From assembly GCA_036788195.1 (NCBI GenBank), contig DAIQNX010000023.1, positions 1-43,408 of the forward strand: 43,408 nt of DNA, in the 5' to 3' direction. The DNA comes from CALFXN01 sp937957815 (lineage in GTDB: Bacteria; Synergistota; Synergistia; Synergistales; Aminobacteriaceae). The position numbers and the translations under genes were made by a program. Shown piece after piece: positions 16,313 through 25,783 of this stretch. The notes under the pieces were generated by a model. That model saw only the letters and a list, made by a program, of their open reading frames with translations. It had not been told where the DNA came from and did not search any database. Within the stretch, counting starts at the first letter, position 1. Every line of letters starts with the position of its first letter.

Positions 16313-17782
16313 CTATTCGACCCAATAATTCGGAGCTTCCTTTGTTACGACAACGTCGTGGGGGTGATTCTCCTTGACGGACGCTGCGGAAATTCGTACG
16401 AACTTCGCTTTAGTCTGGAGCAGAGACACGTTCGCCGCGCCGACATATCCCATCCCCGCCCGCAATCCGCCGGTCAGTTGAAACATGACGCCGCCGAGAG
16501 GGCCTTTATACGCGGCCAGTCCTTCGATACCCTCCGGGACCAACTTTTCGGAGGTTGCTCCTTCCTGAAAGTAACGATCTTTGCTGCATCCTTCTTTCAT
16601 CGCTCCGAGCGAGCCCATTCCCCTATAGCTCTTGTAGGAGCGTCCCCGATAAATGACGACTTCTCCGGGGCTTTCCTCCGTACCTGCAAATAGTGAACCG
16701 ATCATGACGCAATCCGCACCCGCGGCGATCGCCTTGACGATGTCGCCCGAGTATCGGATTCCGCCGTCCGCGATGATAGTTTTCCCCTTTTCATGCGCGA
16801 CGCGCGCCGCATTCATGATCGCGGAAAGCTGGGGCACGCCGATTCCTGCGATGATTCTCGTCGTACAGATCGAACCGGGTCCCACTCCAACCTTGACGGC
16901 ATCCGCGCCTGCGTTGATCATGGCTTCCGTCGCTTCAGCCGTGGCAACGTTCCCGGCGATGATCCTCATATCGGGAAAATCGGCACGGACGCGGCGCACG
17001 GTTTCAAGGACTCGCGACGAATGACCGTGAGCCGTATCGACGACGATAACATCAACTCCGGCTTTCACGAGTGCGGCTGCTCGTTCGAGCGCGTCGACTC
17101 CGGATCCGATGGCGGCGCCGACGCGGAGGCGGCCGTGGGAATCCTTGGACGCCAAGGGAAATTCCACGACTTTTTGAATATCCTTGATCGTGATGAGTCC
17201 CTTGAGAGTCCCTTCGGAATCGACGATCGGAAGCTTTTCGACCTTGTGCAGCATGAGGATTTTCTTGGCGTCTTCCAGCGTTGTTCCTTCGGAAGCGGTA
17301 ATGAGATTTTCCGCCGTCATGACGTTCCGGATCTTCTGGCCGTAGTTCGTGACGAATCGGAGGTCACGATTCGTAATGATGCCGACGAGCTTCTTTGTTT
17401 CGTCGACAATCGGTACTCCCGATATGTGATAGTGAGCCATCAGATCGACCGCGCTCTGCACGGGGTCGTCGGGGTGAAGAAAAAACGGATCGACGATGAC
17501 GCCGGATTCTGATCTCTTGACTTTGTCGATCTCTCCGGCCTGTTGCGAAATCTGCATGTTCCTGTGGATAATGCCGATCCCGCCCTCGCGCGCGATCGCG
17601 ATGGCGAGACGGGCTTCGGTAACGGTATCCATCGCTGCGCTACAGATCGGAACCGACATGGAAATATCCGGCGTCAGTCTCGATGCGATCGACACCTTGG
17701 CCGGAATAACGTCACTCCATGCAGGCTCGAGGAGAACGTCGTCAAATGTGAATCCTTCGTACGAAACGAATCTGTCAATCAT
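16313..17782 (-). CDS. guaB: Inosine-5'-monophosphate dehydrogenase
   Basis: Oxidises IMP to XMP with NAD, the committed step to GMP. About 489 residues with the usual TIM barrel interrupted by two CBS modules (about 95-210). The catalytic loop GVGPGSICTTR carries the active-site Cys. A flap with GMGSLGAM and the potassium-site region near it are present. The ATG at 17782 is preceded by AAGGAAG. A TTG one codon upstream is in frame but less likely. Expressed from its own predicted promoter at 17879-17907. Confidence 0.97.
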   Translation of the reverse strand: MIDRFVSYEGFTFDDVLLEPAWSDVIPAKVSIASRLTPDISMSVPICSAAMDTVTEARLAIAIAREGGIGIIHRNMQISQQAGEIDKVKRSESGVIVDPFFLHPDDPVQSAVDLMAHYHISGVPIVDETKKLVGIITNRDLRFVTNYGQKIRNVMTAENLITASEGTTLEDAKKILMLHKVEKLPIVDSEGTLKGLITIKDIQKVVEFPLASKDSHGRLRVGAAIGSGVDALERAAALVKAGVDVIVVDTAHGHSSRVLETVRRVRADFPDMRIIAGNVATAEATEAMINAGADAVKVGVGPGSICTTRIIAGIGVPQLSAIMNAARVAHEKGKTIIADGGIRYSGDIVKAIAAGADCVMIGSLFAGTEESPGEVVIYRGRSYKSYRGMGSLGAMKEGCSKDRYFQEGATSEKLVPEGIEGLAAYKGPLGGVMFQLTGGLRAGMGYVGAANVSLLQTKAKFVRISAASVKENHPHDVVVTKEAPNYWVE

Positions 17783-17878
17783 CAACTATCTTCCTTCCCG
17801 GAATATATCCTTGCGTCCTCCCGGATCCGTATGGACGTATCGATACTCTTCCACCAGCGTATAAAAAGAGTGGCGAAC

Positions 17879-17907
17879 ATTCTACGATACTTTCAGGATA
17901 TCATCAA
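17879..17907 (-). promoter_or_regulatory. Promoter of guaB
   Basis: -35 TTGATG (17902-17907), 17-base spacer, -10 TAGAAT (17879-17884) on the minus strand. It lies immediately after the ispDF stop codon and gives a leader of roughly 90 bases before the guaB ATG. Confidence 0.5.
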
Positions 17908-17909
17908 GA

Positions 17910-19079
17910 TCATTCCGAGAGGATGCCGGCAAAGCCCGGCATCCTCTCTACTGTCGCCACAGCGGAACATTCCATGCATTTCCCGGTCCCGACGGCTCCG
18001 ATTCCTTCGCCGGACTTTATCTTGATGTTGACGTTCCGAACGTCAGCATCTTCCGAAAGACACAGGGACAGATTCCCGCGAATCGAATCGAGGTATGGGG
18101 CAAGGCGCGGATATTGTGCGGAAAGGACGATATCCACCCATTTGATGATCCATCCCCGATTCCGAATACGAACGACGGCGTCTCTCAGAATCAGCATACT
18201 GTCGGCTCCTTTGAATGCCGGATCCGAAGCGGGATACAACAATCCGATGTCGGGCTCACCCGCGGCCCCGAGCAGCGCGTCGGCGACTGTATGCGCGACG
18301 ATGTCCGCGTCTGAATGTCCATCGAGACCGAGCGGAGAAGGAATGGTTACTCCTCCGAGGATCAGCTTTCTTCCGGGTTTCAGGGGATGGACGTCAAACC
18401 CGGTTCCCGTCCTGTATCCGTTTTTCTCGACAAGTTTTCGCGCCAGAACGAGATCCTCGGGAAACGTAATTTTGATATTTCCCCGTTCGCCCGGAACGAG
18501 AGAAACGGGATTGCGCCGCGATGTCCAGGCTTCCGCTTCGTCCTTACCGGAAAAACCGTATGATTCTATGGCTTCGGCAAGTCTCTTTCTTCCGAATCCC
18601 TGAGGAGTCTGCGCCGCATAAAGACACTCCCTGTCGATTGATTGCAGGGAACTGTCTTCATATCGCTTGAGCGCGTCCGTGACACGGCAAACAGGAATCG
18701 CCCCGTTCGTTTCGGAGGCTTTCTCCGCGATTGAGACGAAGAGGTCTTTCGAAGCAAACGGCCGCGCGGCGTCATGAATGAGGACGATATCGGAAGAGCA
18801 GGCTGAAATGCCGTTAAGGACCGATTCCGCCCTTTCTTTGCCCCCCGGAACGATATTCAGGGACATGCTGTTTTCGATATCGTTTGCGAATTTGTTCTCC
18901 TCTCCGTCAGGGACGACGAGAACACACTCTCGGACGATGCCGGCAAGGTGAAGCAGACTCGCGGTTCGGACGCTCCACTGCCACATCGGAAGTGCTCCGA
19001 TCCGTTCGAGCTGTTTTTGGATTCCGCCCATACGTTCGCCTCTTCCTGCGGCAACGACTACGAGGGAGCATGATTTCAT
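17910..19079 (-). CDS. ispDF: Bifunctional IspD/IspF enzyme of the MEP isoprenoid pathway
   Basis: Fusion of 2-C-methyl-D-erythritol 4-phosphate cytidylyltransferase (residues about 1-225; AAGRGERMGG nucleotide loop, HDAARPF) with 2-C-methyl-D-erythritol 2,4-cyclodiphosphate synthase (about 230-389; GTGFDVHPL and DGHSDADIVAHTVADALLGA metal-binding motifs). The fused arrangement is known in several bacterial groups. The ATG overlaps the stop of the PIN-TRAM gene as ATGA. An 11-bp palindrome at the end of the gene has no T-run and simply codes for the last residues. Confidence 0.96.
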   Translation of the reverse strand: MKSCSLVVVAAGRGERMGGIQKQLERIGALPMWQWSVRTASLLHLAGIVRECVLVVPDGEENKFANDIENSMSLNIVPGGKERAESVLNGISACSSDIVLIHDAARPFASKDLFVSIAEKASETNGAIPVCRVTDALKRYEDSSLQSIDRECLYAAQTPQGFGRKRLAEAIESYGFSGKDEAEAWTSRRNPVSLVPGERGNIKITFPEDLVLARKLVEKNGYRTGTGFDVHPLKPGRKLILGGVTIPSPLGLDGHSDADIVAHTVADALLGAAGEPDIGLLYPASDPAFKGADSMLILRDAVVRIRNRGWIIKWVDIVLSAQYPRLAPYLDSIRGNLSLCLSEDADVRNVNIKIKSGEGIGAVGTGKCMECSAVATVERMPGFAGILSE

Positions 19080-20263
19080 GCTCGGACTTCCCTTCTGATT
19101 CTGCCGAATACCATTCTTCCGGCGGAGGTCTGGAGCATAGACGTCACCACAACTTCGACACGGCGACCGATATGATTTTCTCCGTCTTCGATGACGAGCA
19201 TCGTTCCGTCATCGAGATATCCGACACCCTGATGGGGTTCTTTTCCTTCGCGGATCACGTCGATGACGATGGATTCACCCGGAAGAAGCATCGGCTTCAG
19301 CGCGTTGGCGAGGTCGTTGACGTTGAGGACGCGTATGCCCTGAATCTGCGCGAGTTTGTTCAGGTTGTAGTCGGTTGTCAGGATCTGAGCCTTGAGCTTC
19401 TGTGCCATCGCTATCAGTCCGCTGTCCACCGACTCGACGCGAAGATGCTTCAGGGAAAACTCCGCGATCTCGACATGTATCCCGGGGATTTTCTGAAGCT
19501 CGTTGACGACATCGAGCCCCCGTCTCCCGCGTGTTCTTCTGGCCGGGTCGGTGGAATCCGCGACAGCCTGCAATTCGAGAAGAACGAAACGTGGGAGCAC
19601 GAGACTGCCTTCGAGGAACCCTGTCTTTGCCACGTCGAGAATGCGACCGTCGATTATGACGCTCGTGTCGAGAATTTTTGCGTCTTTGCAGGACATCGCC
19701 TCTTCATCGGCGATCTCGCCGGAAGTCGTGTCAAGTTCGGATGTCGTTCCCCCTCGTTTCAGAACGCGTTCCTTGAGCCCGATAATGGGGGCAAAAACTC
19801 CTTTGATGTCGCTTTGGCGTTTAAGAACGATTCGTGCCCCGACATATGCAAGAATGATATTCAGGAAAACGGCGATATAGCTGCCGAACGGAAGGTTCGA
19901 AAACGGCAGAGCGATCAGATTCGCGATCAGAAGTCCGACGATCATTCCAAGCGTTGCGGACGTAATATCCTGCCATTTGAAGCTTCTCAGGTGATTTTCG
20001 AATACAACCCCGAGCGAGGCGAGAAAACGCGTAAAAAGAGGAGCGAGCATAAAACCGGTTCCTCCGAAGAGGAGAATGCAACATAATGAAAAAAAGACTT
20101 GCTTCGGAACCCATGACGGAATTGAATTCCTCGCCCAGAGAACCCACTCGTAGGGAATCTCGGGAATAACGATCTGGGCGATTTGAAATCCTGCCATGCC
20201 TCCGAGAAGTGCGAGAAAGCCGGAAAACAGCATACGAATAACAGGCCCGAAACCTTCTGACAT
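19076..20263 (-). CDS. Membrane-anchored PIN-TRAM domain protein (YacL-like)
   Basis: 395-residue protein of the YacL family. The first ~150 residues contain about four transmembrane segments. The PIN nuclease-like domain begins at KILDTSVIIDGRI (about 205) with later acidic residues in SVDSGLIAMA and ILTTDYNLNKLA. A TRAM domain with GESIVIDVIREGKEPHQGVG lies near the C-terminus. The family function is not established, though PIN domains are usually RNases. The ATG at 20263 follows AGAGGTGAAACG. It lies between recR and ispDF, as YacL often precedes ispD in bacteria. Confidence 0.9.
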   Translation of the reverse strand: MSEGFGPVIRMLFSGFLALLGGMAGFQIAQIVIPEIPYEWVLWARNSIPSWVPKQVFFSLCCILLFGGTGFMLAPLFTRFLASLGVVFENHLRSFKWQDITSATLGMIVGLLIANLIALPFSNLPFGSYIAVFLNIILAYVGARIVLKRQSDIKGVFAPIIGLKERVLKRGGTTSELDTTSGEIADEEAMSCKDAKILDTSVIIDGRILDVAKTGFLEGSLVLPRFVLLELQAVADSTDPARRTRGRRGLDVVNELQKIPGIHVEIAEFSLKHLRVESVDSGLIAMAQKLKAQILTTDYNLNKLAQIQGIRVLNVNDLANALKPMLLPGESIVIDVIREGKEPHQGVGYLDDGTMLVIEDGENHIGRRVEVVVTSMLQTSAGRMVFGRIRREVRA

Positions 20264-20267
20264 CGTT

Positions 20268-20888
20268 TCACCTCTTTTCGTGCTTATTTCCTTTCCGAAT
20301 CTCGACTCGCGCATCCAAAGCCGCATGAAGCGTAACCCGATCGGCGAACTCGATGCTTCCGCCGATCGGAAGACCGCATGCGAGCTTCGTGATGCGGACA
20401 TCGAACCCCTCGAGCGCGGATAAAATAGCGTGATATGTCAGTTCACCCTCGATTCGTGGATTTGTGGCGACAATCACCTCCCCGACGTCCAGTTCCTCGA
20501 GGTGCCTTTTCAGAAAGCGCAGAGCTTTTTCGGAAAGATCGTCTCCCGTCAAGGGAGAAACACGTTCTCCCAAAACATGGTAGACTCCGTTGAAGACGCC
20601 CGTCCCTTCGATGTTGACAAGGTCTTCGACCGTCTCGACGACAAGAATCGACGTGCGGTCACGCAACGGATCCGAACAAATCGCGCACGGATCCATATCC
20701 GTTATGGTACCACAGAGAGAACAGGGATGAATATTCCGTTTTGCATCGTTCAAGGCGTCAATAAAAGAGCGGACGAAGGATTCGTTCTGCTGAATGAAAA
20801 AAAACGCCATCCTTCGAGCGCTTTTTTCCCCGATTCCGGGAAGTTTTTTCAGAAGAACGACGAGACGATCGAAAGCACCCGGGGTCAT
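20268..20888 (-). CDS. recR: Recombination protein RecR
   Basis: RecFOR pathway mediator that helps load RecA on gapped DNA. 206 residues: helix-hairpin-helix with KLPGIGEKSARRMAFF at 15-30, a four-Cys zinc finger (C56, C59, C68, C71) and a Toprim domain starting near ILVVETVEDL. It is followed four bases later by the PIN-TRAM gene and preceded by ybaB, the standard ybaB-recR pairing. Confidence 0.97.
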   Translation of the reverse strand: MTPGAFDRLVVLLKKLPGIGEKSARRMAFFFIQQNESFVRSFIDALNDAKRNIHPCSLCGTITDMDPCAICSDPLRDRTSILVVETVEDLVNIEGTGVFNGVYHVLGERVSPLTGDDLSEKALRFLKRHLEELDVGEVIVATNPRIEGELTYHAILSALEGFDVRITKLACGLPIGGSIEFADRVTLHAALDARVEIRKGNKHEKR

Positions 20889-20907
20889 CTATTCAGTGAA
20901 ATCCCTT

Positions 20908-21216
20908 CTACATTATTCCCAGCGAAGCGAGTCCGCCGGTCGCGCTGTTCATCTTCTCCTGGGCAAGATCGCGACTCTTGCGGATGGCATCGGTTACCGC
21001 CGCGAGAACGAGATCTTCGAGCATTTCAACATCATCGGGATTGACGACCTCTTTCTCTATGGACAGGGAAAGAACGTCGCCCTGGCCGTTCGCCGTTACT
21101 GTGACCATCCCTCCGCCAGCCTGCCCGGTCACCATTTCCTTTGAAAGCGCTTCCTGCACCTGTGCCATTCTGGACTGCATCTGCTGAGCCTGTTTCATAA
21201 TCTTGTCGAGCTTCAT
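20908..21216 (-). CDS. ybaB: YbaB/EbfC nucleoid-associated protein
   Basis: 102-residue DNA-binding dimer of the YbaB/EbfC family. It has the typical MxxxMKQAQQMQSRM-like N-terminal helix, the GGGMVTVTANGQGDVLSLSIEKEVV beta region (seen at about 34-58) and a C-terminal helix. The start at 21216 has AAGGAGG upstream. It sits 19 bases before recR. Confidence 0.95.
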   Translation of the reverse strand: MKLDKIMKQAQQMQSRMAQVQEALSKEMVTGQAGGGMVTVTANGQGDVLSLSIEKEVVNPDDVEMLEDLVLAAVTDAIRKSRDLAQEKMNSATGGLASLGIM

Positions 21217-21261
21217 AAATATCCTCCTTAATCATAGAAAAGAGTGGGTATAATCGATCAG

Positions 21262-21726
21262 CTAATGATGATACGCCGTTCCCGCCAGGATTGAAAACGC
21301 CCGATAGAGCTGTTCCATGAGGAAAAGAACGCACATATCGTGCGGGAACGTCATTTGCGACAACGCTACGCTTTGCGTCGCCCGGTCGCGGATGCGCTCA
21401 GAGACGCCAAAAGGTCCTCCGACGATAAACACAAGCCTGCCCGGGCAGGAAGCGATTTCGCCCTGAAGCCATCCGGCGAATTCGGTACTTTTGAAATGCC
21501 TTCCCCGTTCGTCGAGAAGAACGCACCGATCCCGGTCGCGTATGGCCTTCTCCAGCAAAAGACATTCCTTGTCAAGCACGATTTCCTTCCGGGACTCTCC
21601 CCGAATTTCCGGGACGTACTCCCACGACGTTTTATGAGCCGGAGTCATTCTGGCGACGTATGACCGTATAGCCCGTTCGAGAAACGGTTCGCGCACCTTT
21701 CCCACCGAGAGAACGAGGACTTTCAT
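21262..21726 (-). CDS. rlmH: 23S rRNA pseudouridine-1915 N3-methyltransferase RlmH
   Basis: SPOUT-family methyltransferase of 154 residues. The C-terminal signature is complete: FIVGGPFGVSERI, then SQMTFPHDM and EQLYRAFSILAGTAYHH. Its ATG overlaps the V-ATPase subunit D stop as TAATG, so it is coupled to the ATPase operon, and it is followed by ybaB after 45 bases. Confidence 0.96.
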   Translation of the reverse strand: MKVLVLSVGKVREPFLERAIRSYVARMTPAHKTSWEYVPEIRGESRKEIVLDKECLLLEKAIRDRDRCVLLDERGRHFKSTEFAGWLQGEIASCPGRLVFIVGGPFGVSERIRDRATQSVALSQMTFPHDMCVLFLMEQLYRAFSILAGTAYHH

Positions 21727-22373
21727 TATAATACGGCGTGTGCTTTCTTTTTCGAGGAGAGTCGTTTTATCGAAAAGCGTTCCTGCCGTTCCCGTTCGGA
21801 GAGAATCGCCCGAATGCGCGTTTCGTCGCGGGCAAGTTCAGGCAGGAGGACGTATTGAAGCGTGTTGATTTTCATGAGTGTTTTGCGGAGCTCTTTCTCA
21901 AGAAAGGAAAGCTTCGTGGTGAGATTGACGTACTGCCATACAAGAGCATCGACACTCCCGATCTCCCGCAAGAGATCATCCACATACAGCGATGTCAGAG
22001 CGGGATCGTAGGCGCTGCGTGTCTGATGAGGATTCCCATTCGCCGATTCGGGCATGAACTGGACGAAGTGGCACCCCATCAGAGAATGTCGGACGGAAGA
22101 GACCGAAATCTCAGGAGCATCCATGCGCAGAAGCTGCATCATGGATGCTCCGTCGTACATCCTTACGAGCGCATACAAAACCGACAGGCGCTTCGTTCTT
22201 TCGCGAAACTCTCTCTCGAGATCGCGAAAGCGGCGTCTGTCTTCCTCGATGGATCGCAACAGCGCATCGCGTTTCTTCTCGAGGAGCTGCTTGCCGTATT
22301 GCACCGTGCTCCGACGCTTCCGGACGTCAAGGAGTTGTTCTCTTGTCGGAGGACGTTGCGCGGATCCGGTCAT
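21726..22373 (-). CDS. ntpD: V-type ATP synthase subunit D (central shaft)
   Basis: 215-residue long antiparallel coiled-coil protein that forms the rotor shaft with subunit F. The N-terminal PPTREQLLDVRKRRSTVQYG and the KRDALL helix match the family, as does the Lys/Arg-rich C-terminal helix with ETRIRAILSERERQE. It starts inside the subunit B stop (ATGA overlap) and ends the ATPase gene set. Confidence 0.94.
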   Translation of the reverse strand: MTGSAQRPPTREQLLDVRKRRSTVQYGKQLLEKKRDALLRSIEEDRRRFRDLEREFRERTKRLSVLYALVRMYDGASMMQLLRMDAPEISVSSVRHSLMGCHFVQFMPESANGNPHQTRSAYDPALTSLYVDDLLREIGSVDALVWQYVNLTTKLSFLEKELRKTLMKINTLQYVLLPELARDETRIRAILSERERQERFSIKRLSSKKKAHAVL

Positions 22374-23758
22374 AGGAGAGTCCCTTCATTTTTCCGAAAT
22401 CGTGACACATAGTGTTCCGGCAGGCGGTAGAGTTCTTTCCGGGACAGCACGCGGAAGCACTCGCAAGCGATACGTTCCGACTCGTCGATCGTCCTTCTGG
22501 CATCGCCCTGGTTCACGAACTCGCGCTCGAAGTTTTCTCCAAAGCGGAGATAGTCCTTTTCGGTTTCCGTAAGGCCGTCGTCGCCGACGATCAGCCGAAG
22601 TCGCTCAAGTTCCTTGGCCTTCGCGTAAGACGCGTAGAGCTGGTCGGCAAGAGCCCGATGACTTTCGAAGGTCTTCTTCTTTCCGATTCCCTTGTTCATG
22701 AGGCGGCTCAGGCTCGGGAGCACATTGATTGGAGGATAGCCGACCCGGTCGTATATCCCACGATCCAGTACGATCTGCCCCTCGGTGATGTATCCGGAAA
22801 GGTCGACGACGGGATGCGTCATGTCGTCGTCCGGCATCGTGATAATGGGAATTTGCGTGACGCTGCCCGGACTTCCCCTGACGCACCCGGCTCTTTCATA
22901 TATCTCGGAAAGGTCCGAATACATATAACCAGGATACCCGCGACGTCCCGGAACTTCTTCCCTTGCCGCGCCGATCTCTCGAAGCGATTCGCAATAGTGC
23001 AACATATCCGTCAGGATAACAAGAACGTCATACCCTTTCGTGAACGCGAAATATTCGGCGACGGTAAGCGCCATCCTGGGTGTCAGCAGGCGTTCGACCG
23101 CCGAATCGCTGGCGAGATTGATGAAGAAGACACCGTTGTTGATCGCTCCGGTCGCGTCGAATGTTTCGGTAAAGAATTGCGCTTCCCTTCGTGTGATTCC
23201 CATGGCCGCGAAAACCACCAGGAATGAGGTTTCCCGCCCCGGAATAGTCGCCTGCCTGACGATCTGAGCGGCGATCCGGTTTGCCGGCAGGCCGGCTCCG
23301 GAGAAGATGGGAAGTTTTTGCCCGCGCACAAGTGTGTTCATCATGTCTATCGTGGAAATTCCGGTCTCTATATATGCGCTCGGACTCTCACGCATATACG
23401 GATTGATCGGCATTCCGCCGATCGGGAGAATATCTTCGACGCAGGAAAGCCGTTCTCCGTTCGTCGCTTCTCCTCTGCCGTTCAGGACACGGCCGATCAA
23501 ACCGCTTCCCACGGGTATGCGAACGACATCGCGTTCGAGCCAGATCGTGCAGTTTCCAGTGTCGAGTCCCATCGTTCCGTCGAAAACCTGAACGGTTGAG
23601 ATGTCTCCGTCGATCTGAAGGACCTGCCCCAGCTTACGTCCCTCGGGAGATTCTATCGTCACGAGTTCGCCATAGCCGGCATCCGGGATTCCCGATACAA
23701 AAACGAGCGGGCCCGAAATGCCGGTTATCGAACGGAACCCTTCCTTGGCAAGAGTCAT
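22370..23758 (-). CDS. ntpB: V-type ATP synthase subunit B (non-catalytic)
   Basis: 462-residue regulatory nucleotide-binding subunit of the A3B3 head. Seen are the beta-barrel start ITGISGPLVFV, PIFSGAGLPANRIAAQIVRQA in place of a Walker A motif, and TDMLHYCESLREI plus PGRRGYPGYMYSDL. The ATG at 23758 overlaps the subunit A stop (ATGA). The open frame continues upstream over subunit A in another frame and is not used. Confidence 0.97.
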   Translation of the reverse strand: MTLAKEGFRSITGISGPLVFVSGIPDAGYGELVTIESPEGRKLGQVLQIDGDISTVQVFDGTMGLDTGNCTIWLERDVVRIPVGSGLIGRVLNGRGEATNGERLSCVEDILPIGGMPINPYMRESPSAYIETGISTIDMMNTLVRGQKLPIFSGAGLPANRIAAQIVRQATIPGRETSFLVVFAAMGITRREAQFFTETFDATGAINNGVFFINLASDSAVERLLTPRMALTVAEYFAFTKGYDVLVILTDMLHYCESLREIGAAREEVPGRRGYPGYMYSDLSEIYERAGCVRGSPGSVTQIPIITMPDDDMTHPVVDLSGYITEGQIVLDRGIYDRVGYPPINVLPSLSRLMNKGIGKKKTFESHRALADQLYASYAKAKELERLRLIVGDDGLTETEKDYLRFGENFEREFVNQGDARRTIDESERIACECFRVLSRKELYRLPEHYVSRFRKNEGTLL

Positions 23759-25512
23759 CGTGGCATCACCGCCAGTCCGGATACGGTCCCCACAAGATCG
23801 TTCAGCCATTGCGACGCTTCGGCGTCGAATGCCTGTTCCGGGATATCGCGGATCCTCAGCAGATCCCTGAGAAACGGCATTTCCGCGACGTTCTCGAAGA
23901 GAATTCCCTCGTGAATTCTGCGGCGGACGATATCGTCGGTTTTTTTCAGAAGGTCGATTATGAAGAACTGCTTTCGCGTCGAACAACTGGCGTCGGCATC
24001 AGAGAAAGCATTCTGCTGCAAAAAGACGATTCTGATCAGCTCGGCCATGAAGAGAATCCATTTGTCCTCTTCCGAAAGCCCGTCGCGTCCGACGAGTTGT
24101 ACGAGTTCCAGAAGTCTCCTGTCGTCGTCGAGCATCATACGGAGGTACTGCTTGAGTTCATTTCTCCTGCAACCGATTTCCCTGGCGAAAACGGGGTCGA
24201 GTGTTTCGTCGTAAAGGGAAAAACTCTGTGTCCAATTGATTGCTGGGAAATGACGCTGCTGTGCGAGTCGTTTGTCAAGCCCCCAGAATGTTCCGGAGAG
24301 ACGAAGACTCGCCTGCGTCACGGGTTCGGAGAAGTCTCCGCCTGCAGGAGATACGGCGTTGATCACGGTAACCGAACCGGAACGCTCCGGTTCGCCGAGC
24401 GGTGAAACACGTCCCGCGCGCTCGTAGTACTGCGCAAGCCTCGAACCGAGGTATGCGGGATACCCTTCTTCGCCCGGCATCTCTTCGAGACGCCCGCCAA
24501 TCTCTCTGAGAGCTTCCGCCCACCTCGACGTCGAATCCGCCATGATCGCGACGTCATACCCCATATCCCGGTAGTACTCGGCTATCGTCATTCCGAGATA
24601 GATACTCGCTTCGCGCGCCGCAACCGGCATATTCGACGTATTCGCGATCAGGACGAGGCGCTCCATCAACGGAGCGTCATGCCACGGATCCGTCAGTTCG
24701 GGAAATTCCTCGAGGACTTCCGTCATTTCGTTTCCACGCTCACCGCATCCTATGTAGACAATGATGTCGGCATTGCACCACTTCGCGAGCGATTGCTGCG
24801 TTACGGTCTTCCCCGTTCCGAATCCTCCGGGGAGGACCGCCGCTCCGCCGAGGGCTAGGGGGAACAACGTGTCGAGAATCCTTTGTCCCGTCACAAGGGG
24901 ACGATCGAGCGGCAATCGCGAGCGGACGGGGCGCGGGACGCGAAGCCGCCATTTATGCGCCATCGAATACGTTTCGCCACATTGAACCCTGCAGACAACC
25001 GCGTCGGAGGTGTACATCCCTTCAGACGCAACATATTCGACGATTCCGCCGCGTGAATTCGGAGGAACCATGATTCTGTGTTCAACATGGGATCCCTCCC
25101 GGGAAAACCCGATGAAGGATCCCGGGGAAAGGATATCTCCTTCACGAACGCACGGGGCGAAAGGCATCGCTCCGACATGCGAAAGCGTTCCCGTATGAAT
25201 GCCCTTGCGAATGAAGATGCTTTCTTCGCCGAGTTTTTTCAAAGGTCGGCCGATCCCGTCGAGGACGCTTCCCAGAATGCCGGGGCCAAGATCGACGGCG
25301 AGAAGTTCTCCGGAGAACGAACAGCCCTCGCCGCGTCTGACACCGTTCGTATCTTCGTACACCTGAATATCGACGTTTTTCTTGCGGATGCGAATAACCT
25401 CGCCCAAGAGATGCGACGTCCCGACATACGCGATTTCGAACATGCGAACCGGGGCATCGGTGGAAACTGTGACGACGGGCCCGGAAATACCGATGATTAC
25501 GCCTTCTGTCAT
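23755..25512 (-). CDS. ntpA: V-type ATP synthase subunit A (catalytic)
   Basis: 585-residue catalytic subunit with Walker A GGFGTGKT at 229-236, the non-homologous region insert around 110-190, and ADSTSRWAEALREIGGRLEEMPGEEGYP downstream. The ATG at 25512 has GAGGTG six bases upstream. An in-frame GTG at 25521 is part of that SD and is not a likely start. Separated from the subunit F stop by 10 bases. Confidence 0.98.
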   Translation of the reverse strand: MTEGVIIGISGPVVTVSTDAPVRMFEIAYVGTSHLLGEVIRIRKKNVDIQVYEDTNGVRRGEGCSFSGELLAVDLGPGILGSVLDGIGRPLKKLGEESIFIRKGIHTGTLSHVGAMPFAPCVREGDILSPGSFIGFSREGSHVEHRIMVPPNSRGGIVEYVASEGMYTSDAVVCRVQCGETYSMAHKWRLRVPRPVRSRLPLDRPLVTGQRILDTLFPLALGGAAVLPGGFGTGKTVTQQSLAKWCNADIIVYIGCGERGNEMTEVLEEFPELTDPWHDAPLMERLVLIANTSNMPVAAREASIYLGMTIAEYYRDMGYDVAIMADSTSRWAEALREIGGRLEEMPGEEGYPAYLGSRLAQYYERAGRVSPLGEPERSGSVTVINAVSPAGGDFSEPVTQASLRLSGTFWGLDKRLAQQRHFPAINWTQSFSLYDETLDPVFAREIGCRRNELKQYLRMMLDDDRRLLELVQLVGRDGLSEEDKWILFMAELIRIVFLQQNAFSDADASCSTRKQFFIIDLLKKTDDIVRRRIHEGILFENVAEMPFLRDLLRIRDIPEQAFDAEASQWLNDLVGTVSGLAVMPR

Positions 25513-25522
25513 GCAGATCACC

Positions 25523-25783
25523 TCACGATGGTTCCGCGAAAAGGTCGGGAAACGAAATCCAAACGGGGTTCTGAGATGCTGTCAGTCGTTTTCTCAGTGA
25601 TGCGGGGACGCAACGAAACCATCTATCCTCTACGACAACGAACGGACGCTCGTCATCAGTCAGGGTTTTCAGCATAGTTGCGAGGTCGGAAGGAGATTCG
25701 CAGACGATCGGTTCGAACCCTTCCATAGCCCAGAGATCGACGAAAAGTTGCCGCCCTACGACGGCGGGCTTCATATTCTTCAT
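25523..25783 (-). CDS. V-type ATP synthase subunit F (small rotor subunit)
   Basis: 86-residue Rossmann-like subunit that pairs with subunit D in the shaft. The visible start is MKNMKPAVVGRQLFVDLWAM followed by GFEPIVCESPSDL. It is a little shorter than the usual ~100 residues. The ATG overlaps the subunit C stop (ATGA), and GGGGAGGA lies about 10 bases upstream. Assignment rests on position between C and A and on the fold-like sequence pattern. Confidence 0.82.
   Translation of the reverse strand: MKNMKPAVVGRQLFVDLWAMEGFEPIVCESPSDLATMLKTLTDDERPFVVVEDRWFRCVPASLRKRLTASQNPVWISFPDLFAEPS

Noticed and set aside
17920..17950. 11-bp palindrome at the end of ispDF as a terminator
   Set aside because: The arms GAGGATGCCGG/CCGGCATCCTC encode the last residues of IspDF and no T-run follows on either strand.
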